A stretch of 64,000 nucleotides of DNA from Cereibacter_A azotoformans. GTDB taxonomy: Bacteria > Pseudomonadota > Alphaproteobacteria > Rhodobacterales > Rhodobacteraceae. Below are positions 45,516 through 53,497 of this stretch, piece after piece. The stretch's first letter is position 1. Each line of letters begins with the position of its first letter. The notes beneath the pieces were generated by a model. That model had not been told where the DNA came from and searched no databases. It saw only the letters and a list, made by a program, of their open reading frames with translations. Position numbers and translations under genes: made by a program. Where the stretch lies: assembly GCF_003050905.1 (NCBI RefSeq), contig NZ_QAOT01000007.1; one strand, 5' to 3'.

Positions 45516-45600
45516 GCACCTCGGGGTGCCTGCAAGGGCTGAGACGCGCGCTGCGAACCCGTTGAACCTGACCCGGTTAGGACCGGCGGAGGGAAGGTGC
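45516..45600 (+). ncRNA. TPP riboswitch (THI element)
   Basis: The conserved core is complete: CTCGGGGTGCC, GGGCTGAGA, ACCCGTTGAACCTGA, CCGGTTAG and CGGAGGGA. The closing P1 helix pairs 45516-45521 with 45595-45600. It lies in the leader of thiBPQ. Between it and the thiB start, a 7-bp helix (45608-45614 with 45639-45645) can cover part of the Shine-Dalgarno region, suggesting control of translation. Confidence 0.95.
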
Positions 45601-45645
45601 ATGGCTCCTCATCCCGTTCCGCCCGCGTCGTGAGAGGAGGATGAG

Positions 45646-46629
45646 ATGAAGTTTCCGATGCTTGCTGCGGGTTTCGTGCTGACGGCCGGGGTGGCCGCGG
45701 CGCAAACCCCCGTGTTGACCGTGCTGACCTACGACAGCTTCACCTCGGAATGGGGCCCCGGCCCGGCCGTCGAGACGGCGTTCGAGGAGGTCTGCGGCTG
45801 CGACCTGCGCTTCGTGGCGGCGGGCGACGGCGCGGCGCTGCTGGCGCGCCTCCAGCTCGAGGGGGCGCGGAGCGAGGCCGATGTCGTGGTGGGTCTCGAT
45901 ACCAACCTCACGGCGGCGGCGGCGGCCACGGGGCTTTTCGCCCCCCATGGCGCGGCGGTCGAGGTCGATCTGCCGGTGGCGTGGGACGATCCCCTGTTCC
46001 TGCCCTTCGACTGGGGGTGGTTTGCCTTCGTCCATGATCGCAAGATGGCCGAGGTTCCGGGCTCCTTCGAGGAGCTTGCCGCCTCGGACGCCCGGATCGT
46101 CATTCAGGATCCGCGCAGCTCGACCCCCGGCCTTGGCCTGCTGATGTGGGTGAAGGCGGCCTACGGCGATCGCGCGCCCGAGATCTGGGGTGCGCTGGCC
46201 GACAATATCGTGACGGTGACGCCGGGATGGTCCGAGGCCTATGGTCTCTTCCTCGAGGGCGAGGCCGACATGGTGCTGAGCTACACGACCTCGCCCGCCT
46301 ACCACCTGATCGCCGAAGAGGATGACAGCAAGGCCGCGGCCCCCTTCCGCGAGGGCCACTACCTGCAGGTCGAGGTGGCGGGCAAGCTCGCCGCCTCCGA
46401 CCAGCCCGAGCTGGCCGACCGATTCCTCGCCTTCCTGCTCGAAGAGCCGGTGCAGTCGGTGCTGCCCACGACCAACTGGATGTATCCGGCCAGGTTGCCC
46501 GCCGGCGGGCTGCCCGAAGGGTTCGAGACGCTGGTCCGGCCCGATGTGTCGCTGCTTCTCTCGGCCGATGAGGCGCTCTCGCTGCGGCCGGAGGCCCTCC
46601 GCGAATGGCAAGACGCGCTGGCGCGCTGA
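45646..46629 (+). CDS. thiB: thiamine ABC transporter, substrate-binding protein
   Basis: ThiB is the periplasmic protein that captures thiamine and thiamine phosphates for import. The 327-residue product has a signal peptide (MLAAGFVLTAGVAAAQ). A class II solute-binding fold follows, with family features LTYDSFTSEWGPGP, FDWGWFAFVHDR and LSYTTSPAYHLIAEED. AGGAGG lies before the ATG. A TPP riboswitch in the leader shuts it down when thiamine diphosphate is plentiful. thiP starts 25 bases inside its 3' end. Confidence 0.95.
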   Translation: MKFPMLAAGFVLTAGVAAAQTPVLTVLTYDSFTSEWGPGPAVETAFEEVCGCDLRFVAAGDGAALLARLQLEGARSEADVVVGLDTNLTAAAAATGLFAPHGAAVEVDLPVAWDDPLFLPFDWGWFAFVHDRKMAEVPGSFEELAASDARIVIQDPRSSTPGLGLLMWVKAAYGDRAPEIWGALADNIVTVTPGWSEAYGLFLEGEADMVLSYTTSPAYHLIAEEDDSKAAAPFREGHYLQVEVAGKLAASDQPELADRFLAFLLEEPVQSVLPTTNWMYPARLPAGGLPEGFETLVRPDVSLLLSADEALSLRPEALREWQDALAR

Positions 46630-48119
46630 TCGTTGCCGCGGCCCTTGCCGCGCTGACGCTGGGGCCGCTCGCGCTGGTGATGGCGCGGGCGGGCGGCGGC
46701 GCGCTGGGGGCTGCCGACTGGGCCGCGCTGCGCTTCACGATCCTGCAGGCGGCGCTTTCGTCCCTCGTGTCGGTGCTGCTCGCCGTTCCGGTGGCGCGGG
46801 CGCTGGCGCGGCGCAGCTTTCCGGGCCGCGGGCTGATGATCGCGCTTCTGGGCGCGCCCTTCCTGCTGCCGGTCATTGTCGCCGTGCTGGGGATCATCGC
46901 GGTCTTCGGCCGGGCCGGCCTGTTCAATCGCGGGTTCGAGGCGCTGGGCCTGGCGCCCCTCTCGATCTACGGGCTGCATGGGGTGGTGCTGGCGCATGTC
47001 TTCTTCAACATGCCCTTCGCCGTCCGGCTGATCCTGCAGGGGTGGCTCGCCATTCCATCCGAGCGGTTCCGCCTCGCGGCGGCGCTGGGGTTCGGCCCGT
47101 CCGACGTCGCGCGGCACCTCGAGCGGCCGATGCTGCGCGAGGTGCTGCCGGGCGTGGTGCTCGTGGTCTTCGTGATCTGCCTGTCAAGCTTTGCCGTCGC
47201 CCTGACGCTGGGCGGGGGTCCGAGGGCCACGACGGTGGAGCTTGCGATCTATCAGGCGCTCCGCTTCGAGTTCGACTTGGGGCGGGCGGCCTTGCTGGCC
47301 GCGCTGCAATTCACGATCTGTGGCGCGGCGGTGCTCGCCACGGGGGCCGTGGCCCTGCCCTCGGCCTTCGGAGCGGGCCTTGATCGCGCCGCCGTGCCCT
47401 TTGCGCCGCGTGGCTGGCGCCGAGTGGCGGATGCTCTCGTGTTGACAGCAGCGGCCGCCTTTCTTCTTCTGCCGATGGCCATGGTCGCGGCGCGCGGGCT
47501 GCCCGGACTGTTCCAGCTGCCGCCCGAAGTCTGGGCGGCTGCCGGCCGGTCGCTGTCGGTGGCGCTGCCTTCGGCCTTCCTGTCCGTCTCCGGGGCGTTG
47601 GTTCTGGCGCTGGCCTCTCCGCGATTCGGGCTGGTGGCCACGCTTCCGCTTGCGGCCTCGTCGCTCGTGCTCGGGACCGGGCTGTTCCTAGCCGTCCATC
47701 CGTTCCTGAATCCGACGCTGGTCGCGCTGCCGGTGACGATGCTGGTCAATGCGGTCCTGTCGCTGCCCTTCGCCTACCGCATCCTCGCGCCCGAGGCCCG
47801 CGCGCTCGAGGCCGATTACGGGCGACTTGCTCAGGCGCTGGGGCTGGGCGGGCTGGCACGGCTCCGTTGGCTGACGCTGCCCCGGCTGCGGCGACCGCTC
47901 GGCTTTGCGTTGGGGGTTTCGGCGGCGCTGGCGATGGGGGATCTTGGCGTGATCGCGCTGTTCGCGGGGGAAGGCGGCGCCACGCTGCCGCTCTTGGTTC
48001 AGCGTCTGATGGGGGCCTACCGGCTCGAGCAGGCGGCGGGAGCGGCGCTTCTTCTGGTGCTGACCAGCTTTGCCCTGTTCTGGATCTTTGACCGTGGAGG
48101 CCGCCATGCTGCATCTTGA
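46605..48119 (+). CDS. thiP: thiamine ABC transporter, permease
   Basis: ThiP is the 504-residue inner-membrane channel of the thiamine importer, a fusion of two permease halves with about twelve helices. Each half has a cytoplasmic EAA-type loop for ThiQ docking: AALGFGPSDVARHLERPML in the first and AQALGLGGLARLRWLTLPRL in the second. It begins inside thiB and its end overlaps thiQ by 14 bases, so the three proteins are tightly co-translated. Confidence 0.94.
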   Translation: MARRAGALIVAAALAALTLGPLALVMARAGGGALGAADWAALRFTILQAALSSLVSVLLAVPVARALARRSFPGRGLMIALLGAPFLLPVIVAVLGIIAVFGRAGLFNRGFEALGLAPLSIYGLHGVVLAHVFFNMPFAVRLILQGWLAIPSERFRLAAALGFGPSDVARHLERPMLREVLPGVVLVVFVICLSSFAVALTLGGGPRATTVELAIYQALRFEFDLGRAALLAALQFTICGAAVLATGAVALPSAFGAGLDRAAVPFAPRGWRRVADALVLTAAAAFLLLPMAMVAARGLPGLFQLPPEVWAAAGRSLSVALPSAFLSVSGALVLALASPRFGLVATLPLAASSLVLGTGLFLAVHPFLNPTLVALPVTMLVNAVLSLPFAYRILAPEARALEADYGRLAQALGLGGLARLRWLTLPRLRRPLGFALGVSAALAMGDLGVIALFAGEGGATLPLLVQRLMGAYRLEQAAGAALLLVLTSFALFWIFDRGGRHAAS

Positions 48120-48801
48120 CCGGGTGGGGGTGCGGCTCGGCAGCTTCACCCTCAGCGCCGACTGGCAGGCGGCCGCGGGCGAGCGTCTGGCCGTGATCGG
48201 GCCGTCCGGCGGGGGCAAGTCCACGCTGCTGATGGCGATCGCGGGCTTCGTCGCGTTGGCGGAGGGGAGGGTGCTCTGGCAGGGCCGTGATCTCGGGCCC
48301 ATGGCCCCGGGCGAGCGGCCGGTGAGCATCCTGTTTCAGGATCAGAACCTCTTCCCGCACCTCACGCTGCGCGAAAACCTGGGGCTCGGCCTGTCGCCGC
48401 GGCTGCGGCTCGGACCGCGGGACAGGGAGCGGATCGAGGCCGCGCTTGAGCGTGTCGGTCTGTCGGGACTCGGCGATGCGCGGCCGGGGCGGCTGTCGGG
48501 CGGCCAGCAGGGGAGGGCGGCGCTGGCCCGCGCCCTCCTCCGGGCGCGGCCGATCCTCTTGCTGGACGAACCCTTCGCCGCCCTTGGTCCCGCGCTCAAG
48601 TCCGAGATGCTGACGCTGGTGGCCGAGATCGCCGCCGAAACGCAGGCCACGGTGCTGATGGTGACCCACGATCCCGAGGATACCCGCCGCTTTGCCGGGC
48701 GGACGGTGCTGGTGGCGGAGGGTCTCGCCCAGCCGCCGCGCGAGACCGAGGCGCTCTTTGCCGATCCGCCGCCCGCTTTGCGGCACTATCTCGGCACCTG
48801 A
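48106..48801 (+). CDS. thiQ: thiamine ABC transporter, ATP-binding protein
   Basis: ThiQ is the ATPase of the thiamine importer. I start it at ATG 48106, six bases after GGAGG, giving 231 residues; an earlier in-frame ATG at 48070 lies deep in thiP. Motifs present are Walker A GPSGGGKS, Q-loop FQDQNLFPHL, signature LSGGQQGR, Walker B ILLLDEPFAALGP and switch His in VTHDPED. A 13-bp palindromic terminator follows. Confidence 0.94.
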   Translation: MLHLDRVGVRLGSFTLSADWQAAAGERLAVIGPSGGGKSTLLMAIAGFVALAEGRVLWQGRDLGPMAPGERPVSILFQDQNLFPHLTLRENLGLGLSPRLRLGPRDRERIEAALERVGLSGLGDARPGRLSGGQQGRAALARALLRARPILLLDEPFAALGPALKSEMLTLVAEIAAETQATVLMVTHDPEDTRRFAGRTVLVAEGLAQPPRETEALFADPPPALRHYLGT

Positions 48802-48817
48802 TCGGGCCCTTGAAATG

Positions 48818-48847
48818 CCGAAGGCCCCGCGCGAGCGGGGCCTTCGG
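48818..48847. terminator. bidirectional terminator between thiQ and petC
   Basis: A perfect 13-bp stem (48818-48830 with 48835-48847) with a GCGA tetraloop sits between the convergent thiQ and petC stops, 16-17 bases from each. Its symmetry lets it stop both transcripts. Confidence 0.75.
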
Positions 48848-48864
48848 GTCGATCCGTTGCGGGA

Positions 48865-49725
48865 TCAGGCTTCGGTCTTCTTCTTGCCCTTCACGCCGGC
48901 CCAGAGCCGCTTGTTCGTCAGGTAGAGCAGGACGGACAGGACGGTCAGGAACATCACGGCGGTGAAGCCGGCCTGCTTGCGGGCCATCATCTTCGGCTCG
49001 GCCGTCCACATCAGGAAGGCCGAGACATCTTCGGCCATCGCGTGAACGCTGGCATCGTGGCCGTCGGAATATTCCACAAGATCATCCATGAGCGGAGGCG
49101 GCATGGCGATCCAGCTGCCGGCCACGGTCTTGACGCCATTGGCATCCTTGCAGCTGTCCGGCACCGCGCCGTTCTGGAACACGCGGTTGTAGTAGTAGCC
49201 GTCGGGTTCGTTGTCGATGGCGCACTTCGGCGGCTCATCCGGGTAGCCGGTGAGGATCGAGAACATGTACTCGGCCCCGCCCATCCCGTTGAAGAGCTGG
49301 CTGAGACCCGTGCCCATCGGGCCGTGGAAGCCCGCGCGCGACTTCGTCATCAGGCTGAGGTCGGGCGCGTTCTCAAGCTGCGAGACCGGGAAGTGGTCGG
49401 TCGGCGCGCCGTCGCGGTCCTCGCCGGTCTCGGCATCCACCACCGTGAACTGGGTGGCATAGGCCCGGACCTGGTCCTCGGGCAGCTCGGGGCCGCCCTT
49501 GTCCGAGAGGCTGCGGATCGGGACATACTTCAGCCCGTGGCAGGCCGAGCAGACCTCGGTATAGACCTGAAGGCCGCGTTGCAGCTGGTGCTGGTCGAAG
49601 GTGCCGAACGGGCCCTCGAACACGAAGTCCACATCCTCGATATGGCCGGCGCCACCGGCCGCCATCGCAGCCCCGCCCGAAAGGGCGAGCGCCGTGACGG
49701 CTGTGAGAGTGAGTTTCCGGATCAT
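48865..49725 (-). CDS. petC: cytochrome bc1 complex, cytochrome c1 (petC/fbcC)
   Basis: Cytochrome c1 passes electrons from the Rieske protein to soluble or membrane cytochrome c. I use ATG 49725, eight bases after AGGA, giving 286 residues; a GTG two codons earlier is less likely. It has a signal peptide (ending AAMA), the covalent heme motif CSACH, and the axial-Met region GSWIAMPPPL. A C-terminal anchor helix follows (AGFTAVMFLTVLSVLLYL). It resembles, but is not identical to, my recollection of the Rhodobacter sphaeroides protein. It is last in the petABC operon, 17 bases after petB. Confidence 0.96.
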   Translation of the reverse strand: MIRKLTLTAVTALALSGGAAMAAGGAGHIEDVDFVFEGPFGTFDQHQLQRGLQVYTEVCSACHGLKYVPIRSLSDKGGPELPEDQVRAYATQFTVVDAETGEDRDGAPTDHFPVSQLENAPDLSLMTKSRAGFHGPMGTGLSQLFNGMGGAEYMFSILTGYPDEPPKCAIDNEPDGYYYNRVFQNGAVPDSCKDANGVKTVAGSWIAMPPPLMDDLVEYSDGHDASVHAMAEDVSAFLMWTAEPKMMARKQAGFTAVMFLTVLSVLLYLTNKRLWAGVKGKKKTEA

Positions 49726-49742
49726 CGTCACTGTCCTTTCCC

Positions 49743-51080
49743 TTACTCGGCCACGACGGTTTTCGTGCCGCCGGTTTCCGGCGAGTAGTGGGCGTTGAAG
49801 TCTTCCTCGATGGTCGCGGGCGCGGCCAGCGGCTTCTCGATGGCGCCAAGGATCGGCAGGATCACCAGGAAGTAGGCGAACCAGTAGGTCGAGGCGATCA
49901 GCGAGATCCAGTCGTAGGGGAAGTCGGTCTGCTGCGCGCCGACCCAGGTGAGCACCACGAAGTCCACGACCAGAAGCCAGAAGTAGATCTTGAACATCGG
50001 GCGGTAGCGGCCCGACCGCACCGGCGAGGTGTCAAGCCACGGCACCAGCGCCATCACGAGGATCGCGCCGAACATCGCGAGCACGCCGAAGAACTTGGCG
50101 TCAACGATGCCGAAGGTGATGAACTGGACGATCTGCACCACCCAGACGTCGGCGGTGAAGGCGCGCAGGATCGCGTAGAACGGCAGGAAGTACCATTCGG
50201 GCACGATATGCGCCGGCGTCGAGAGCGGGTTGGCCTCGATGTAGTTGTCGGGGTGGCCGAGGTAGTTCGGCATGAAGCCGACGATGGCGAAGAACACCAG
50301 CAGGACGACGGCGAGAGCGAAGAGGTCCTTGATGATGAAGTAGGGCCAGAAGGGAAGCGCGTCCTTCTGGGCTTCCGCCTTGGAGGTGCGGCGGACTTCG
50401 ACGCCGGTCGGGTTGTTGTTGCCGGTGGCATGGAAGGCCCAGACGTGGATCGCGACGAGGGCGACGATCACGAAGGGCAGCAGATAGTGCAGCGAGAAGA
50501 AGCGGTTGAGCGTCGCGTTGTCCACCGCCGGGCCGCCGAGCAGCCAGGTCTGGATCGGCGCGCCGATGCCCGGGATCGCGCCGAAGAGGCCGGTGATCAC
50601 GGTGGCGCCCCAGAAGGACATCTGACCCCACGGAAGCACATAGCCCATGAAGGCCGTGGCCATCATCGCGAGGTAGATCAGCATGCCGACGATCCAGGTG
50701 ATCTCGCGCGGGGCCTTGTAGCTGCCGTAGTAGAGGCCGCGGAAGATGTGCAGATAGACGGCGATGAAGAACAGCGAGGCGCCGTTGGCATGCAGGTAGC
50801 GCATCATGTGGCCGGCGTTCACGTTGCGCATGATGTGCTCGACCGAGGCAAAGGCCAGATCGACATGCGGGGTGTAGTGCATCGCGAGAATGATGCCGGT
50901 GACGATCTGCAGCACGAGGCAGAACACCAGCACGACACCCCAGATCCACATCCAGTTCAGGTTCTTGGGTGTGGGGATCATGATCGTGTCATAGGCCAGC
51001 GCCACGATCGGCAGCCGGCGGTGCAGCCACTTCTCGATGCCTGTCCGCGGCTCGTAGTGGTCGTGGGGGATTCCGGACAT
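49743..51080 (-). CDS. petB: cytochrome bc1 complex, cytochrome b (petB/fbcB)
   Basis: Cytochrome b is the quinol-oxidising and quinone-reducing core of the bc1 complex. The 445-residue product has eight membrane helices. Heme ligands are His97, His111, His198 and His212, exactly the numbering used for R. sphaeroides. The Qo-site motif PEWY lies in IVPEWYFLPFY. The C-terminal extension after the last helix is typical of photosynthetic alphaproteobacteria. It lies ten bases after petA and 17 before petC. Confidence 0.97.
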   Translation of the reverse strand: MSGIPHDHYEPRTGIEKWLHRRLPIVALAYDTIMIPTPKNLNWMWIWGVVLVFCLVLQIVTGIILAMHYTPHVDLAFASVEHIMRNVNAGHMMRYLHANGASLFFIAVYLHIFRGLYYGSYKAPREITWIVGMLIYLAMMATAFMGYVLPWGQMSFWGATVITGLFGAIPGIGAPIQTWLLGGPAVDNATLNRFFSLHYLLPFVIVALVAIHVWAFHATGNNNPTGVEVRRTSKAEAQKDALPFWPYFIIKDLFALAVVLLVFFAIVGFMPNYLGHPDNYIEANPLSTPAHIVPEWYFLPFYAILRAFTADVWVVQIVQFITFGIVDAKFFGVLAMFGAILVMALVPWLDTSPVRSGRYRPMFKIYFWLLVVDFVVLTWVGAQQTDFPYDWISLIASTYWFAYFLVILPILGAIEKPLAAPATIEEDFNAHYSPETGGTKTVVAE

Positions 51081-51090
51081 GGCTTGTTCC

Positions 51091-51654
51091 TTACCCGAGC
51101 TGGATGGTGGTTTCGTCGATGAACTGGGCGAGCGGGATCGGCAGGTTCTCGGGGGCCGGGCCCTTGCGGATGCGGCCGGCGCTGTCGTAGTGCGACCCGT
51201 GGCAGGGGCAGAACCAGCCGCCGAAGTCGCCCGAGGCGCCGCCGATCGGCACGCAGCCGAGGTGCGTGCAGACCCCCCACATCACCAGCCACTCGCCGGC
51301 TTCGTCCAGCGTGCGGTTCTGGTCGGAAGCATCGGCTCCGCCCTCGATGTTGGCGTTGCGCGCGCTCTGGTCCGGGAGTTGGCTCAGCTGCACCGCACGG
51401 GCGGCCTCGATGTCGACCTCGGTGCGGCGGCGGATGAAGATCGGCTTGCCAAGGAACTTGACCGTAAGCTGAACGCCCGGATCGACGGCGCTGACATCGA
51501 CGAAGATGGAGGCGAGAGCCTGCACGTCAGCCGATGGGTTCATCTGGTTGATCAGCGGCCAGACGGCGGCCCCGGTGGCCACCGCCCCGGCCCCGGCCGT
51601 GGCATAATACAGGAAATCCCTGCGGGTGCCTGCGTGATCTTCTGCGTTGGACAC
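51091..51654 (-). CDS. petA: cytochrome bc1 complex, Rieske iron-sulfur protein (petA/fbcF)
   Basis: The Rieske protein takes the first electron from quinol at the Qo site. The start is GTG 51654, eight bases after GGGAG, giving 187 residues, the usual length. A longer in-frame start exists upstream but lacks conserved sequence. A twin-arginine export signal (RRDFLYYATAGAGAVATGAAV) remains as the membrane anchor. Cluster ligands lie in CTHLGC and CPCHGSHYD. It is first in the petABC operon. I could not find a convincing promoter in the 280 bases upstream. Confidence 0.97.
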   Translation of the reverse strand: MSNAEDHAGTRRDFLYYATAGAGAVATGAAVWPLINQMNPSADVQALASIFVDVSAVDPGVQLTVKFLGKPIFIRRRTEVDIEAARAVQLSQLPDQSARNANIEGGADASDQNRTLDEAGEWLVMWGVCTHLGCVPIGGASGDFGGWFCPCHGSHYDSAGRIRKGPAPENLPIPLAQFIDETTIQLG

Positions 51655-51972
51655 GAGAACTTCTCCCTTCCTCGGGCCGCTGCAGGCCCACAAGATGACC
51701 GGGCCGCGCAAACGCAGCCTTGCCTGTCGCCTTCTAATTCCCATGCGGCGTTGCGTCCAGCGGACAAACAGGCGCAGCAGATGTTTGAAGAGGGCCTTAC
51801 ATGCCGGTTTGGCGGCCACTTCCGGTGACCTGCTGCTGCAGGAATCGTCACGAGTGCGTGAGGGCGAGGGCGATTCCGCCGAAGATCGCGGGCCGGAGCG
51901 GCGCGGATCTCATCGGCCAGGGCGCGGCAGCGGCACCGGTCATTCGCGCTTCGCGAATGACCGGTCCGAGTC
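51655..51972. other. 318-base region between petA and a GST gene
   Basis: This region holds the petA leader and promoter and the 3' region of the minus-strand GST gene. The only clear structure is the 29-bp palindrome at 51936-51964. An open frame continues upstream of petA but shows no start signal or recognisable protein. No sigma-70-like promoter pair stands out, so petA may use an activated promoter. Confidence 0.6.
51936..51964 (-). repeat. 29-bp REP-like palindrome, copy 2
   Basis: Reverse complement of the element at 36384-36412, identical in all 29 bases: 13-bp arms 51936-51948 and 51952-51964, loop CTT on this strand (AAG on the minus strand). It begins nine bases after the GST stop codon on the minus strand, the same sense relative to its gene as copy 1. 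Confidence 0.85.
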
Positions 51973-52581
51973 TCAGCCGACGGGCGCGGTCGCGATCATG
52001 GAGGGGCGCTGGCTGAAGCCGGCCTCCCAGCCGGCCAGCGCCGGGTGGGCCGCGCGCCAGGTGCGCCCGGCGTGGCGGAAGTCCAGATAGGCGAGCGCGC
52101 AGCCCATCGCGATCTGGCCGATATCCAGCGGGCCGCAGAGCTGGCTCATCCAGCGGGCCTCGACGGCCTGAAGGCTGCGGGCGATCTTGCTCCATTGCCC
52201 TTCGATCCAGGGCTCGTGACGCTTCTCCTCGGGCCGGGTGCGGATTTCATAGACCATCAGCACCGCCGCCTCGAGAATCCCGTCGGCCGTCGCCTCGAGG
52301 GTCAGCGCATCCCAGAGCCGGGGCGGCGGCGGGTAGAGGCCCGCGTTCGCGACCGAGTCGAGGTAGCGGCAGATCACCCGGCTGTCATAGAGGGCGGGCC
52401 CCTCCTCCCGCTCGAGCACCGGGATCTTGCCAAGCGGGTTCAGCGCGAGGGGCAGCGTGCCCGGATCGACGGGCGTGCCACCGGCCACCACCCGCTCGAC
52501 CTGATCGGCAAGCCCTGTCTCGTGCAGCACGACATCCACCTTGCGCACGAAGGGCGAGGTGGCGGACGCATGGAGGCGCAT
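51973..52581 (-). CDS. glutathione S-transferase family protein
   Basis: This 202-residue cytoplasmic GST-fold protein opens MRLHASATSPFVRKVDVVLHE. It continues with NPLGKIPVLEREEGPALYDS, the glutathione-binding loop, and a helical C-terminal domain (LDIGQIAMGCALAYLDFR). SPFVRK places Ser at the usual active-site position with no Cys. The substrate is unknown. It follows a small membrane-protein gene by three bases, so both are on one transcript. Confidence 0.88.
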   Translation of the reverse strand: MRLHASATSPFVRKVDVVLHETGLADQVERVVAGGTPVDPGTLPLALNPLGKIPVLEREEGPALYDSRVICRYLDSVANAGLYPPPPRLWDALTLEATADGILEAAVLMVYEIRTRPEEKRHEPWIEGQWSKIARSLQAVEARWMSQLCGPLDIGQIAMGCALAYLDFRHAGRTWRAAHPALAGWEAGFSQRPSMIATAPVG

Positions 52582-52584
52582 GGG

Positions 52585-52881
52585 TCACACTTTCCGGATG
52601 CGAAGCCTGCCGAGCCAGGCCGCGTCGATCTCGACGCCTCCGCCCGACCAGGTGAGGGTGCGGCGGACTCTTGCGGCGGCGTTGGTCTGGCGCGTGTCCG
52701 CCGAGGCGCGATCGGCCGGACGGTGGAGCGAAAGTCCCTCGCCCAGATCGTCGAGGGCATCCTCGGCCCTCTGGTCGGTGCGACCCGGGCGGACGATGGC
52801 GCGGCGGGCGAGCCAGACGAGTCCGGCGACGGCACCGGCGCGCAGCGCGAAGGCGGCGACGGGAACGATGGGCAGGGGCAT
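52585..52881 (-). CDS. small membrane-anchored protein, unknown function
   Basis: This 98-residue protein starts at ATG 52881, five bases after GGAGG. The N-terminus is a single hydrophobic segment (LPIVPVAAFALRAGAVAGLVWLA) followed by a basic patch, so it is probably anchored with its body in the cytoplasm. The body is charged and Arg-rich, with a predicted helix (DQRAEDALDDLGEGLSLHR) and a beta-rich end (RVRRTLTWSGGGVEIDAAW). I do not recognise the family. It is translationally close to the GST gene. Confidence 0.72.
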   Translation of the reverse strand: MPLPIVPVAAFALRAGAVAGLVWLARRAIVRPGRTDQRAEDALDDLGEGLSLHRPADRASADTRQTNAAARVRRTLTWSGGGVEIDAAWLGRLRIRKV

Positions 52882-53028
52882 GGCGACCTCCTCTGTCGGC
52901 CCCCGGATGGTAGGGCGGAGGTCCGGCTCTGGCAACCGCCCTGCCGGGGCCGGGTAAACGGCCCGCCACGGCGTCGCTCCGCGGCCTGCGCCTCTGGCGG
53001 GGTTCCACCGCGGGGCGCTGGATATGAG

Positions 53029-53063
53029 AAGGCCGCCTCGGGATGGTCCCGGGCGGCCTTTCT
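53029..53063 (-). terminator. rpmJ terminator
   Basis: A long stem (53029-53037 with 53052-53060, extended by five inner pairs with one bulge) and a TGG loop lie 22 bases after the rpmJ stop on the minus strand. A TTCTC follows. Confidence 0.7.
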
Positions 53064-53084
53064 GTCCCTCGAAGTCCGAAGCGA

Positions 53085-53210
53085 TCAGCCCTGGCGGGCC
53101 TTGTAACGCTTCTGCGTCTTGTTGATCACATAGACGCGGCCCTTGCGGCGCACGACCTGGCAGTCGCGGTGGCGCAGCTTGAGCGAGCGGAGCGAGTTCG
53201 CAACCTTCAT
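53085..53210 (-). CDS. rpmJ: 50S ribosomal protein L36, zinc-less type
   Basis: This 41-residue basic protein begins MKVANSLRSLKLRHRDCQVV and ends KTQKRYKARQG, the L36 pattern. Of the four zinc ligands of classical L36 only one cysteine remains (Cys17). It therefore belongs to the C-minus form that does not need zinc, which is the usual single copy in this bacterial group. GGGAGAAG lies just before the ATG. It starts 36 bases after the tRNA-Val terminator, leaving little room for its own promoter. Confidence 0.95.
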   Translation of the reverse strand: MKVANSLRSLKLRHRDCQVVRRKGRVYVINKTQKRYKARQG

Positions 53211-53245
53211 CTCTCTTCTCCCTTTCGCGGCGCGCGTGCGCCTTG

Positions 53246-53272
53246 AAAAAACGATGCCCCCGAACCGGGGGC
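53246..53272 (-). terminator. tRNA-Val rho-independent terminator
   Basis: On the minus strand a 6-bp GC stem (53272-53267 with 53261-53256) with a GGTTC loop is followed by ATCG and six T (53251-53246), nine bases after the tRNA. Confidence 0.75.
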
Positions 53273-53280
53273 GGTGAAAA

Positions 53281-53355
53281 TGGTGGGCGGTACTGGGATC
53301 GAACCAGTGACCACTACGATGTCAACGTAGTGCTCTACCGCTGAGCTAACCGCCC
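53281..53355 (-). tRNA. tRNA-Val (anticodon GAC)
   Basis: A 75-base minus-strand tRNA with acceptor stem GGGCGGT/ACCGCCC, discriminator A and encoded CCA. The anticodon loop TTGACAT has GAC at 53321-53323 in a CTACG/CGTAG stem. The D arm (AGCTCAGCGGTAGAGC) and T arm (CACTGGTTCGATCCCAGT) are standard. Confidence 0.97.
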
Positions 53356-53415
53356 ACTCTGACTTCGGCCGTGTCATCCTGCGGAAGGATGGACGAAGCC
53401 GCGTCGGTGCGCTGG

Positions 53416-53444
53416 TCTATAAATAGAGTCGGCGGGGTGTTCAA
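53416..53444 (-). promoter_or_regulatory. tRNA-Val promoter
   Basis: TTGAAC (53444-53439) and TATAGA (53421-53416) are separated by exactly 17 bases on the minus strand, giving a leader of about 54 bases before the tRNA. It probably also supplies rpmJ by read-through. Confidence 0.65.
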
Positions 53445-53497
53445 GGGGTTTTGGAGGGCTAGAAAATGAAGCACTATCGGGCGGTGAAGGAACCCAG

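Noticed and set aside
51655..51819. Longer Rieske protein start
   Set aside because: The extra 55 residues are not conserved-looking and would bury the twin-arginine signal; GTG 51654 gives the standard 187 residues.
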